Positions 11,367-21,939 of a stretch of DNA of 60,000 nt are shown in pieces. The DNA is from Liolophura sinensis (taxonomy: Eukaryota > Mollusca > Polyplacophora > Chitonida > Chitonidae): positions 28,307,764-28,367,763 of the forward strand of contig NC_088306.1 in assembly GCF_032854445.1 (NCBI RefSeq), read 5' to 3'. The notes beneath the pieces are model-generated. The model was not told the origin of the DNA and did no database searches. It was given only the letters and a program-made list of their open reading frames with translations. Each line of letters begins with the position of its first letter. Within the stretch, counting starts at the first letter, position 1. The position numbers were made by a program, and so were the translations under genes.

Positions 11367-12825
11367 TAGGAAAGCATTGTACCAAGCATATTCCCATATG
11401 CGACAAGCGTCATATACGCCCACACGAATTTCTTTTGAGACAACGCAGAAAGTTGAAAAATCACGTGACCCTTGGATGGCCGCAACTGTAATAAGTGTAT
11501 AAAAACGTTACACACAGTGTGCTGGACTTGCACACTGACTAAAAAAACCACCAAAGTCATGCCTCGATTGACCCCCAGAACAACCTAGAGTGCCCTGGGT
11601 ATGGTATCCATGGGAGCAACCCATGCCCGCATTGAAAGGACCTTCGGCTGTTCTCGTGTCACTGTGGCAAACTTGATGCAACGTTACAGACAGACAGGGC
11701 CAAGAACAGGCAGGGCTAGGGTAACTACGCCCAGAGAAGTCCGGTACCTGGGCACCTTACACCTGAGGAACAGCTTCCTGACAGTGACGTCATCGTCAAT
11801 CAATGTCTTATGTCACCGGTTGAGTCGGCGGACCGTGTCCAGGAGACTCATAGCTCACGGAATTAGGGCCTATTGACCATTCTGAGGGCAGTTGTTGATA
11901 GCCGAACATCGTCCCAAGAGGTTGCGATGAGCTCGAATTGTGCGCCGTTAATGGGCAGCGACGTGACTGGCATCGTGTTGTTTTCACGGATGAAAGCCGC
12001 TTCTGCCTGTTCCGAGCCGATGGCAGACAGTGAGCTTACCGTCGAAGAGGCGAACGAACGGCTGCATCATGCGTCCAGGAGGTGGTACCGTTTGTTGGCG
12101 GCAGCGTGATGGTATGGGGTGGGATTTGTGGAGAGGAACGGACACCACTGGTCATCTACGGGAACCTAACAACTCAGTGTTACGTGGATGAAATTCAACG
12201 TCCTGTTGCCCTGTCATTCCTTCAACAGCAGCCACGTGGTGTCCTGTACCAGCATGACAACGCCAGACCTCATACAGCTCGAGTTGTGCAGAACTTCCTG
12301 GACGTCAACGACGTCAGCGTCTTGCCGTGGCCTGCATGTACCCCAGATATGTCCCCCATGGAACACCTTTGGAATATCATGGGTCATCGAATAAGACAAC
12401 GGCCATACCTTGCAGCCAACCGACAAGAACTGACGTTCGCTTTCCAAGATGAATGGCAACGAATCCCACGTCATCTCATCAAACGACAGACTTTCTTTAT
12501 GAGTCGGAGAGTTTTTGCATGCATTGAAGTACGGGTTGGCCACAGGCGATATGGATTGGTTTTGGTATTGACTGATTTTAAAAATAATCAACTTTTTGTA
12601 TACTCTTCCCATTGTTAACCAAGATGGAATGGCTATTTTTCTACTCCTGCTCTGTTTGTCCACTTGCAAAATGATTAGATGGCTGCTTTGTGCGTTCTTA
12701 CTCAAGACTTTCAATATCTAAAGTCATTGATCTTTTCAATATATTAATCTTCAGTCATCCTGTTTTTTGCTTTGGCAAAATAAATTGATTTGAACTCTTT
12801 GTAAAATTTCTTTCGGCCGCCAGTT
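11367..12825 (+). mobile_element. Decayed Tc1-like element, left end lost at duplication junction (copy 2)
   Basis: Same relic as 5680-7189 but beginning at the junction. The right terminal repeat, TTTCTTTCGGCCGCCAGTTT, ends near 12825 and is followed by the same flank as in copy 1. Confidence 0.8.
11559..12590 (+). pseudogene. Tc1-like transposase pseudogene (copy 2)
   Basis: Better preserved than copy 1. The longest open piece (12082-12618) reads GGSVMVWGGICGEERTPLVI, then YQHDNARPHTARVVQNFLD and WPACTPDMSPMEHLWNIMGH. It therefore keeps the second Asp (HDNA) and the final acidic residue (PMEHLW) of the DDE triad. The first Asp (FTDESRF, about 11986) lies in another frame and a stop (TGA at 11874-11876) ends the N-terminal piece. 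Confidence 0.85.
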
Positions 12826-13900
12826 TACATAAGTAAAATGGTAAAATATTGAGTAAAAATCTTTCTTATTATGCTCAAATTTCCGTGTTCAGAAGCAAAA
12901 TCTGAAGAGCTCTAATAGGCTAGAAACTCGACTTATTCTTATGTGAAAGCATTTTATGTATCATTTATTTCATTGACATGGCGCTGTGAGATTTTTCACT
13001 TTAATGTGACGACTGTCAGATTTATGGATAGGGGAAATCAGTTGTGCCCAGAGTAAACCGCCGACATTCGTTAGTACAAGTTCGAGATTGCACTGACATT
13101 AGGTTGGCCAAAATTTTGTTCAGCCACGAATGGTCCAAACCAAACAAGATTTGGCCAAATCTAATGTTCGAGTAATCTTGAACTATAGCCTCTTCACTTA
13201 AAGCCATATCAGTCGAAACAGCGAGAATTGGATTCGAACACCTAACGTATTGGTCACAGACCTCCAGCAATTGCTGAAGAAATTCCCCGCGTTCACTACA
13301 TGTGGGCCTATGTGTGCCAAACTGTATGTGACATGCAGACCTTTATGCCACATCGGAGGGAGACTAGCTGCCCTGCACGATTGTAAGACCACCCAATCCA
13401 CACCACGTGACAGTATCACGACACAGAAACGTGTGTCCCAGACGCTGGATGCAGCAACATGTATATGTTTGTCTGATACTGTACGGTTTAGGCATAAACG
13501 TTTAAATTTGTTATGGAGGTGGGATGGGGTGGAGTGGGGCGCTGTGCCTCCGTTGCCGTGCGTGCCATCGCGGCGCATTGACCCAGTACACTCTTACCAA
13601 TGCGATCCCCCGATGTGCAAATACAAGTACGGTAGATCACTTTATGTGCTAAATGCTTCACACATATATGTACTTCTAATAATGGACAATCATTTTTAAT
13701 CTACTTTACGCATTATATCGTGCTGAAATAATACTCAAAGACTCACTATTATTCTTATTGTTTATATTTACAGGGATTAATTTTGCAGGAGTAAATACAA
13801 ATGAACCTCATTTTTGTGTTCTGATGCCATGAGAACACGGCTACGTCGAAACTTAAGCTATGTTCCCCGCAACATTACTTCCTCCTATATGGGCATATTA
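12826..13900. other. Non-coding sequence (copy 2 equivalent of 7190-8260)
   Basis: Duplicate of the copy 1 stretch with small indels. No gene recognised. Confidence 0.45.
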
Positions 13901-13902
13901 TA

Positions 13903-13930
13903 CAATCCTGGAAAAAAGTTTGGAATATTG
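13903..13930 (+). repeat. Left terminal inverted repeat of the Tc1-like element
   Basis: Begins CAATCCTGGAAAAAAGTTTG and ends GAATATTG. It differs from the right repeat at position 3 only (A for G). Confidence 0.95.
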
Positions 13931-14162
13931 TTTTCACTGATGATAGCATTTACCAGAAACATACTTTTGTGCGCCTTACATTGAATGCACACATTCTTGT
14001 TTGGGTGGAAAATGTAGTGGATTATGTCCCCTTTCAGCTCATACACACCATTATTGCTTGTGTCACCTGAGCAAAATTACAGTTGGGACAAAGCATGACC
14101 ATCCATTTCTCAGTGAAAAAGTCATGTACGCAGACATGATTATAATTTAACCTTGTAACTCT

Positions 14163-14170
14163 TATAAAAG
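14163..14170 (+). promoter_or_regulatory. Candidate TATA box of the transposase gene
   Basis: TATAAAAG lies 20 bp before the first in-frame ATG (14183) and 62 bp before the second (14225). Transcription normally starts 25-30 bp past a TATA box, so the messenger would begin about 14190-14200 and the second ATG would be used. Confidence 0.5.
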
Positions 14171-14182
14171 CTCGGTTAAGGC

Positions 14183-15247
14183 ATGCCAGTGCTCCAGAGT
14201 GTTTCCAACAATACTGCTGTGATCATGAGACGTAAACTGAGTGCTGCAGTCTGCAACCATATCGTTGGTATGAGCCTGGCTGGAGCAAAACAGAAGGACA
14301 TTGCAGCAGCTCTTGGTGTCACTCAGGGAGCCGTCTCCAAAATCTTTAAGCGACACCGACAGACGGGTGTGCCGACGCCTAGACCGAGGTCTGGTCGGCC
14401 ACGAAAGACCACCGAGAGAGAGGACCGGTATCTGGTGAGATTTTGCCGCAATGGCCGTACGAAGAGTTCCAACCAGATACGCGCTGACTGGATGAGATTT
14501 ACCAATACTCCTGTGTCAAGCCGCTTAGTGCGATCCAGACTGTTGACTGCTGGGTATTTGGTAAGTAGGCCTAAGAGGAAGCCTTTGCTACAGCGTCGAC
14601 ACCACCAGGCACGCTTATCCTGGGCGCGGGAACACCTGAACTGGCAGGTGGGACACTGGCGACACGTGATATTCAGTGATGAGTCTCGTTTTGTCGTCTA
14701 CCGGGAAGATGGCCGTGTGATGGTGCGTCGTCAGGCTCACGAGGCTCTGAACGAAGATTGCATCATGCCCAGAGTCCAAGGCCGGGGCGGTGGGGTCACC
14801 GTCTGGGGTGCTTTTCATAGCACTGGTAAATGCGACCTGCACGTCTTGGATGGACACATGAACCAGCACCAATATCAACGGATTCTGGAAACGATAATGC
14901 TCCCATTTGCTCGGCAACAATTCAGGGCAAACTTTGTGTATCAGGACGACAACGCCACGCCGCACCGGACCGAACTGATACGGAATTTTCTGGAACAGCA
15001 GGGTGTTGAGCACATGCAGTGGCCAGCCATTTCACCGGATATGAACCCAATTGAGAACTTGTGGGCGGAAGTTTCCCGTGGGTTGAATAACCTGGATGAA
15101 GCCCCAACGAACGTGGCTGAACTAACTCGTGCTGTGCTCACTTGCTGGAGAGATATACCGGAAGAAACTTTGACTTCCTTAGTTGCCAGTATGCCAAGAC
15201 GTGTGCGCGCATTGTACAATGCGAGGGGTGGGCACACCAAGTACTAA
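14183..15247 (+). CDS. Tc1-like DDE transposase, intact
   Basis: Cuts and pastes its own transposon at TA sites. 354 codons from the first ATG, or 340 from Met15 (14225), which fits the TATA box and the usual Tc1 length of about 340. Residues 20-60 form the N-terminal paired-like helix-turn-helix (KQKDIAAALGVTQGAVSKIF), followed by an AT-hook-like GRPRK (71-75). The catalytic triad is D166 (FSDESRF), D256 (YQDDNATPH) and E291 (NPIENLW) with 34 residues between the last two, the D34E spacing of Tc1. WGAF (208-211) sits in the usual glycine-rich position. No frameshift or stop is present. It is clearly a different family from the relics at 5954 and 11559. The sequence supports a competent enzyme; activity itself is inference. 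Confidence 0.96.
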   Translation: MPVLQSVSNNTAVIMRRKLSAAVCNHIVGMSLAGAKQKDIAAALGVTQGAVSKIFKRHRQTGVPTPRPRSGRPRKTTEREDRYLVRFCRNGRTKSSNQIRADWMRFTNTPVSSRLVRSRLLTAGYLVSRPKRKPLLQRRHHQARLSWAREHLNWQVGHWRHVIFSDESRFVVYREDGRVMVRRQAHEALNEDCIMPRVQGRGGGVTVWGAFHSTGKCDLHVLDGHMNQHQYQRILETIMLPFARQQFRANFVYQDDNATPHRTELIRNFLEQQGVEHMQWPAISPDMNPIENLWAEVSRGLNNLDEAPTNVAELTRAVLTCWRDIPEETLTSLVASMPRRVRALYNARGGHTKY

Positions 15248-15549
15248 ATTAATTTTCTGTATTGTTAGTGTTTTACATATTTAACTTACCAAGTATTGTA
15301 GACATATTTCCAATCGAATAAAAGTTACAGCTCGTAATAAAATACATAGGTTTCACTGAATTTCTGCACTTGTTTGGGGCGCTTTCAGAATATCGTGAAA
15401 AACTCGTCTCCTATAACATTTAGAAATGTTTTGGTTTGAGGAAACTATTGATAATGCATCATAGAGACTAGTCCAAGTAAAACCAATCGACAGATTATTG
15501 ACCTGAACGCAACGAACCACGCTCTTCGTGGAGATGGTGTGAAATTCAC

Positions 15550-15577
15550 CAATATTCCAAACTTTTTTCCAGGACTG
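15550..15577 (-). repeat. Right terminal inverted repeat of the Tc1-like element
   Basis: The reverse complement begins CAGTCCTGGAAAAAAGTTTG, the mirror of the left end, directly against the TA duplication. Confidence 0.95.
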
Positions 15578-15601
15578 TAGTATCCATGTATTTAAAAGGT
15601 T

Positions 15602-15850
15602 TCCAGTGGTCCTCCCTGGCCGAGGTTGTTAGGCTGCCAGCGCGACAAAATGATCCAGGAGACACTCACCAATGCGGTAAGTTCAAGCTTATGCTGACTT
15701 CCTCTCCGTCCGTATACATTGGAAGTTCTGCCAGCAACCCCCGGATGGCCGTGGGTTTCCCTTTTGCTCTGCGCCCGTTTTCCTCCCACCATAATGCTGC
15801 CGTCGTATAAGTGAAATATTCTTGAGTACGCGGTAAAAAAAAAAACAATC
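15602..15850 (+). mobile_element. SINE family A (copy 2)
   Basis: Duplicate of 8286-8500 with a more complete body (GCGCCCGTTTTCCTCCCACC present), ending in an A-rich tail. Confidence 0.7.
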
Positions 15851-15859
15851 AAAAAACAA

Positions 15860-16660
15860 TACTATTTTTTTTTTGTGCATTAGACACTGCAGAGTGGGGG
15901 AAATCACTGCACCACAAATGTAACTTTCTGCAAAACTCTTGAGCACGCAATTATGCACCAATCAGTTAAATAAATATATAACAAATGTAACTTTTAACCT
16001 TATACTTCCAGTACACATAACATGTTAATGGTAATGGCAGCTAGCGGACCACATGCGCTCTCAACCAGGATTCCGTATGATTTCGCTGTAGTTCCACACA
16101 TTACCATAGCTTAACAATTATCCATTCTAATTCATGATAACACTTATTCACCGCAAGAGGGCCTATATCTTTACTCACACAAAAATATGGTTTCAGAGAA
16201 AAAATACAAAGCTTCGAACTCTTCCTCGAGGTACGACCTGTTCTCCACAGTGACATCGTCAGTTCACTGCGCTAGGAGGAATGCCTGCTTACCTATGGAA
16301 GAAAACCAGATTTTAAACATACCAAAACATGACAAAACTATTAACCGTCTAAATTTTATGTTTTACATATGAAGGCAAAGGTTAACCAATACGACACTTT
16401 GACAGCACGTAGAAATGCACACATGAAAGTTTCAGTGAAGATATTTTTCTGCTTAACGTTAATCTTCTTACTGTAAATTAAAAACACAGTGTCTCGATTG
16501 AACGAAAAATTGGCGTTTTTGACCGAATGTGCATTTTTGGCGGGTTATTACATTTGGTTTTGAAATTTCCGGTGTTGTGCTGGGATTTTGAAATTCTTAC
16601 TTTCTTATTGTAACTCTCTGGGGCCGGTTCAGGGCTTACCTTACCAGGTCCTTTATGCAT
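15860..16660 (+). repeat. ~800-bp interspersed repeat, copy in duplication unit 2
   Basis: Duplicate of 8505-9302. Its unlinked relative is the inverted copy at 20617-21412. Confidence 0.75.
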
Positions 16661-16828
16661 AGAGGATATGTGTGGGAGTAACGAATCGCGTGATCTCTCC
16701 TTCGGATTTTGGATGGAAAAATTTCGCTTGGAGATCTTATTATATCAGGGAATATGGACCAAGGAACGAGAGCAAAAATGGCTTCTCTTCCCCCCAAGTC
16801 ACGAGCATTTTGTTCAGTCAGCTACTGT

Positions 16829-16970
16829 TTATTGAAGCCGTTATAACCGGAATACCTAAGCTGGTAGAGCGTTTTCTTCGGGGGCAGTAATCCAGGGTCA
16901 ATCCTGGGTCGGATAACATCTAAGACCTTAAAATTTGAAGTTGTAATTTCCTCGCTGGGCCATTAGCATA
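16829..16970 (+). mobile_element. SINE family B (copy 2)
   Basis: Duplicate of 9491-9625; tRNA-like head with GCTGGTAGAGCG and AGGGTCAATCCTGGG. Confidence 0.7.
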
Positions 16971-17575
16971 CATGCGCAATTTAACCAGTTCTTGGACTCA
17001 TTTGAAACACGCATGAATTTTGATGGAGTAAAAAAAAAGTGGTAGAGATTCTGATCACTGACAAACCCAACCCCCTAACCCAAAACCTTGTTGACTAGAC
17101 ACCATGACCTCAATCCCATGGTGGTCAACCTATAATCATATTTTGATATGCTGTACCCACATAGCTGAGCTACGTGCACAGGTTAGTCAGTATTCCAAGT
17201 GAAAGTTTGAAAACATTATGTCATGAAATATATTCTTCGATGGGATTTGGCTCCCAATATTGCAAAAAATACTACTGCTCTGCAGGTACTTTGATCTGAA
17301 CACGATCACTGCACTGTTAAAGGATAGGCAAGTTGGCTAGTTCCCTGTCCATGGCGTCAGATGGTGCTGATCACTTCACAATCAAGGTACATAGAACATG
17401 CTAGGGGACCAGATTAATAGGCAAGTAGCCCTGTTGTGCCAAAAAGTGAAAACATCGCTTTGCGTTGGGACGTCACTCTGTTGTCGTATTGAAGTAACTT
17501 GAATCCGGTGTATTCAGGCCCAGTTTGTATAGTTTGTTGTTTATTTCATGTCTGCCTTTGCCGTTACGTTTTGTA

Positions 17576-17771
17576 GTTAGGAGTCTCCCACCGATGCCAT
17601 CGATGTAAATGCAAGTTCAACTCCTGTTGGTTTACTCCCCGGTCGCATGTGGGAGGGACTGCCAGCTATAGCTACCTGCGGATGGTCGGTTTTCTTAAAT
17701 CATATTGATGTCGTATAAATGAAACATTCTTTAATTTTGCGTAAAACTCCATTCAAATTAATAATTAAATA
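17576..17771 (+). mobile_element. Diverged SINE family A (copy 2)
   Basis: Duplicate of 10246-10441 with a few substitutions. Confidence 0.65.
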
Positions 17772-18529
17772 AATTATGATATTACACACGAATGACGTTT
17801 ATTTGCCTCTAACATTGCCGTTTTACATCAAATTCAAGTATGTTTCACGTCTATGACGATCCTGGGGTTAATGTACTGGATAAACCACGTGGAGGAAACC
17901 GACCCTAAAGGAAACGATCACACCTTGCTTGGCATCTGTACCGCCCGACGCATAGCTGCATGCAGGCAAACACATGCGTAAAGTACCTAAGCGCCCTATA
18001 ATTGGTATGTTTAAAATAAAAGAGAAGACAATATGTTTATTGATTTTTTTTTTAATCACAAAGGTTAGTTTTAGAATTTAGTATTAAATGCCACTAACAA
18101 AACTTACATATACAAAGGTGAACACATATACATCCAGATCTGTCAGGGGCCTACCGTACTTCAATGATAAACTGAACAAGATTCTGAAGAAATGGAGAGG
18201 AAAATTATTACAATTTGGTTTAAATTTTAGATTTGTTGCAACGGTCTGCATTCATGTTCTTCAAAAAGTTGTAAGGATAAGGCAGGTCTGGTTTGGAGGC
18301 TTCGTCAAGCTGCTTCATCTGCAAATCAAGTAAGTAAATTTGATCAAATTTGTATATGTACATGTAACTCAGCAAATGAATTTTATTACAGTAAGAAATT
18401 TCAAACAGAAAGGAATTTTATTTATTATTTATTTATCTATTTCATTGTTATTTGTACGCCTCACTAAAACTTTTCAAGATGGCGGTCAGTAAATTTTATG
18501 AGTGGAAGAAGCCAGGTTTAAGTAAACGG
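17772..18529. other. Unrecognised sequence (copy 2 equivalent of 10442-11199)
   Basis: Nearly identical to copy 1; the same 81-codon ORF at 18088-18333. No function assigned. Confidence 0.35.
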
Positions 18530-19470
18530 TTCCATGCACTGTCAAGCATTTATTGTCACCCCATCCACCATATACAGTCAAACATTTATTGTCACTCAAA
18601 CCACCATGCGCAGTCGATCATTTACTGTCACCCAAACCACTATGCGCAGTCAACCGTTTATTGTCACAAAAACCACCTTGCACAGTCATACGGTTATTGT
18701 CGGACACACCACCATGCGCAGTCAATCATTTCCAGTCACTCAAACCACCATATACAGTCAACCATTTACTGTTACCCAAACCACAATCAACCGTTTACTG
18801 TCACCCAAACCACTATGCGCAATCAACCATTTATTTTCACAAAAAACACCTTGCACAGTCAGCCAGTTATTGTCGCCCACACCACCATGGGCAGTCAACC
18901 GTTTACTGTCACCCAAACCACCATATACAGTCAACCATTTACTATTACCCAAACCTTAATCAACCGTTTACTGTCACCCAACCGTTTATTGTCACAAAAA
19001 ACACCTTGCACAGTCAACCAGTTATTGTCGCCCCCACCACCATGGGCAGTCAAGCGTTTACTGTCACTCAATCCACCATATACAGTCAACCATTTACTAT
19101 TACCCAAACCTTAATCAACCGTTTACTGTCACCCAACCGTTTATTTTCACAAAAAACACCTTGCAGAGTCAACCAGTTATTGTCGCCCGCACCACCATGG
19201 GCAGTCAACCGTTTACTGTCACCCAAACCACCATATACAGTCAACCATTTACTATTACCCAAACCTTAATCAACCGTTTACTGTCACCCAACCGTTTATT
19301 GTCACAAAATACACCTTGCACAGTCAACCAGTTATTGTCGCCCTCACCACCATGGGCAGTCAACCGTTTACTGTCACCCAAACCACCACGTACAGTCTAC
19401 CATTTACTATTGCCCAAACCACAATCAACCGTTTTTTGTCACCCAAACCAACATGTACAACGAAAGTGGG
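18530..19470 (+). repeat. 36-bp minisatellite with 155-bp higher-order repeat
   Basis: The left part is made of simple 36-bp units. From about 18839 these are organised into a 155-bp higher-order unit: CACCTTGCAC (or its variant CACCTTGCAG) recurs at 18847, 19002, 19157 and 19312, exactly 155 apart. Because 36 is divisible by 3, all three forward frames stay open over long distances (up to 238 codons). Those ORFs are by-products. Confidence 0.9.
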
Positions 19471-19694
19471 CGATTGTGGAAATTCCTATGATTGAACCGG
19501 CAAGTACCTGCAGTTTGGAGAGGCAAACTTTACCACGGAGCTACGCGTTATTTTTTTTTTTTTTTTTGGTGTCGTACTTAATGAGTCTCCAGTTGTTTGA
19601 GGACGTGGGATCATCCGGTGTGTGTGCACAGATAATATGTATTCATGTGTCAAGGTGAATTCATGACGTCAAAGTGTTGCGGCCACTGATGTAC

Positions 19695-19865
19695 ATGTAT
19701 CATGCCGAAGACACCAGAAATTGACAAACCACCCAGTCACACTATACTGACACCGGGCCAACCAGTCGTGTTTCTGCGAAGAGCGCCAGTAGGGGCATGC
19801 GGAAACAAGTTATTTTCTTTTTAACTCCTTGATATGCCCCGACCCGGGACTGATCCCAGGGGCCG
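19695..19865 (-). mobile_element. SINE family B, minus orientation
   Basis: Reverse complement shows CCCGGTGTCAGTATAGTGTG and ACTGGGTGG of the body, and a decayed head with CAGTCCCGGGTCGGGGCAT at the right end. Confidence 0.7.
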
Positions 19866-20273
19866 CTCGCATAAAGGGATCGTAAAGAGAAGTTGACTGT
19901 AAATCACTACAGTCTCGATTGTAGCCTAAGCTTACAATCGACAAAAGGGGCTATAAGTTACGATAGTTGTAACTTACAATCAGAAATTACATTTCGTTTA
20001 ATCGACCCTGTTGTCGACCCTGCTGTAAATATTGCCCTACTATGTTATTCATTCGTACTTGCCTCAGCGCGTGCGCGTGATATCTCCTACTCGTTTGTGC
20101 GTCTATAATGTCAGGCTGGCCTGCTTGTCTTTGTGCGTGCATGTAATATCTCCTCATCGTTTGTACAACTATGTTGTGCCAGTCTGGTGTGTTTGTTTCA
20201 GGACCTATAGAAGTGATATGCCCTCTTGGTTTGTGAACCTATACGGTCTTAGTCCGGCTATATGTTAGTTCCG
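19866..20273. other. Unrecognised sequence before 52-bp array
   Basis: No gene recognised. It contains CCTCAGCGCGTGCGCGTGATAT near 20063 (shown as CCTCAGCGCGTGCG then CGTGATAT), a diverged relative of the neighbouring 52-bp repeat. Confidence 0.4.
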
Positions 20274-20563
20274 GTGATATAGTGTCTACGGTGCCTGCCT
20301 GGCGAACTATCCTCAGCGCGTACACGTGATATAGTGTCTGCGGTGTCTGCCTGGCGTGCCGGCCTCAGCGCGTATACGTGATATAAAGTCTACGGTGTCC
20401 GCCTGGCGTGTTAGCCTCAGCGTGTACACGTGATATAGTGTCCACGGTGTCTGTCTGGCGTGATAGCCTCAGCGCGTACACGTGATATAGTGTATACGCT
20501 GTGTGCCTGGCGTTCTATCCTCAGCGCGTACACGTGATATAGTGTCTACGGTGTCTGCCTGGT
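20274..20563 (+). repeat. 52-bp minisatellite, about 5.6 copies
   Basis: GTGATATAGTGTCTACGGTG units repeat exactly every 52 bp from 20274 to 20534 (five periods). Most unit junctions read CCTCAGCGCGTACACGTGAT, which contains the palindrome CACGTG (E-box core). Related fragments occur at 21950-22105. Confidence 0.9.
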
Positions 20564-20616
20564 CCTCTGTGTGCCTGTACCGTATCCGTTTGTTGCGCTT
20601 AATTGCTTCGTGGCGT

Positions 20617-21412
20617 ACATGTCAAAGGACCTGGTACGGTAAGGCGGAGAATTGGCTCCAGGAAGGCACGATAAGGAAGTGCAAATTTCAAAATCCCGGC
20701 ACAATTCTGTAAATTTCCAAATCAGAAGTATAAATCTTGGTCGAAGCTCCCACAAAAGCTATATGGTCATGAAAGAGAAGGTTGCTTAGTAATAACCCGC
20801 CAAACACATACCTTCTATCAAAACCTCCAAGTTTGCGTTCAAACGAGGTTCTGTGTTTTTAAAGTGTGAAGATCAACGTTAACCAGATAAATATCTTTAC
20901 TGAAACTTTCATATGTGTATTTCTACCAGCTGTCAAAGTTTCGTTTTGGTTAACGAATAAACTTTATAAAGTGATCAGTTTGCCATATTTTGGCAAGTTT
21001 AAAATCCGTATTTCTGCAGTAGTCTTACATGCATCCTCCATTGTACAGTGGACTGACGAAGTGGCTGTTGAGAACATGTTACACCTCGGGGAAGTGTTTG
21101 AATATTTGTGCCTCTTTATTTTTATTTGGAAACATAATTTTGTGCGAGTAAAGATACAGGCCGCCTTGCATTAAACGATTGTTATCAGGGAGTAGAATGG
21201 CTAAACTATGGTACTGCGTTACATTTGGCAACTATAGAGAAATTGTACAAGAATCCCGGTTGAGAGCACATGTGGTCCACTGGGTATCATTAACATCAAC
21301 AAGTTATGCGTAGCGGAAGTATAAGGCTGAAGGCTACGTATATTATATATTTATTTAATTCGTTGGTGCAGTGACTTTCACAACTCTACAGTGAATAATG
21401 CCAAAAAAAGAA
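20617..21412 (-). repeat. ~800-bp interspersed repeat, inverted diverged copy
   Basis: Reverse complement aligns with 8505-9302: AAAGGACCTGGTACGGTAAG here matches the reverse of the right end there, and GGTGCAGTGACTTTC matches the left end. It is much more diverged than the two tandem-duplicated copies, so this is an independent insertion of the family. Confidence 0.75.
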
Positions 21413-21496
21413 GATATTTCAATGTGATTGAAGCGGGCTACAATTTTTCGATTTTATGACATATACATCGCTTAAGTGTATGTTTGGGGCTTTATA

Positions 21497-21719
21497 TTTA
21501 TTTATTTATTTGATTGGTGTTTTACGCCGTACTCAAGAATATTTCACTTATACGACGGCGGTCAGAATTATGGTGGGTGGAAACCGGGCACAGCCCGGGG
21601 GAAACCCACGACCATCCGCTGGCAGACCTTCCCACGTACGGCCGGAGAGGAAGAGAGCATGAGCTGGACTTGAACTCACAGCGACCGCATTGGTGAGAGA
21701 CTCCTGGGTCATTACGCTG
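21497..21719 (-). mobile_element. SINE family A, minus orientation
   Basis: Well-preserved body and tail, with GGTGTTTTACGCCGTACTCA at the left and GAACTCACAGCGACCGCATT at the right. GCTTTATA flanks both sides as a possible short target-site duplication. The tRNA head is incomplete. Confidence 0.8.
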
Positions 21720-21939
21720 CTGGAGCTTTATAAGTCACATGCTTGCCATTTAACTGGAAAAGAAGGGTACAACAGAACTAATAAAAGAAGTAGTCTTACG
21801 AGTGTGTCAGCAACTGTCACTCACAGCTATAGTCAGTTTCGCTTGTTGATGTGCACAGTTTCTTGCACTGGGGCCGTTTCCGCGCCTTACCATGCCAGAT
21901 AACTTCCTCATCCTTTGTTCACATAATGCGTAAGTCTGG

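Larger units (their letters stand above)
13903..15577 (+). mobile_element. Full-length Tc1-like transposon with intact transposase
   Basis: A 1675-bp element bounded by 28-bp terminal inverted repeats (13903-13930 and 15550-15577) that match at 27 of 28 positions. It is flanked by the TA target duplication (13901-13902 and 15578-15579). Copy 1 of the tandem duplication provides the empty site: around 8252-8255 GGGCATATTATAGTATCC runs on uninterrupted. The insertion therefore postdates the duplication. It holds one uninterrupted transposase gene, a TATA box and a polyadenylation signal (AATAAA at 15317-15322). Confidence 0.96.
11367..18696 (+). repeat. Tandem duplication, copy 2 (with later transposon insertion)
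   Basis: Second copy of the 5.6-kb block. It is 7330 bp because a 1675-bp Tc1-like element plus a duplicated TA sits at 13901-15579. It starts inside the old Tc1 relic, so the relic's left terminal repeat is missing here. The end matches copy 1 at CAGTCATACGGTTA, after which the minisatellite continues. Confidence 0.9.

Noticed and set aside
18452-19269. ORFs of 141-238 codons in three frames with 12-residue repeats
   Set aside because: By-product of a 36-bp stop-free repeat unit; all three frames are open.
20274-20563. CRISPR-like regular spacing
   Set aside because: The whole 52-bp unit repeats with no unique spacers, and the genome is eukaryotic.
21456-21696. Short ORFs over SINE copies (also at 23141, 26748 and 56223)
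   Set aside because: SINE sequence is non-coding; similar chance ORFs appear at several family A copies.
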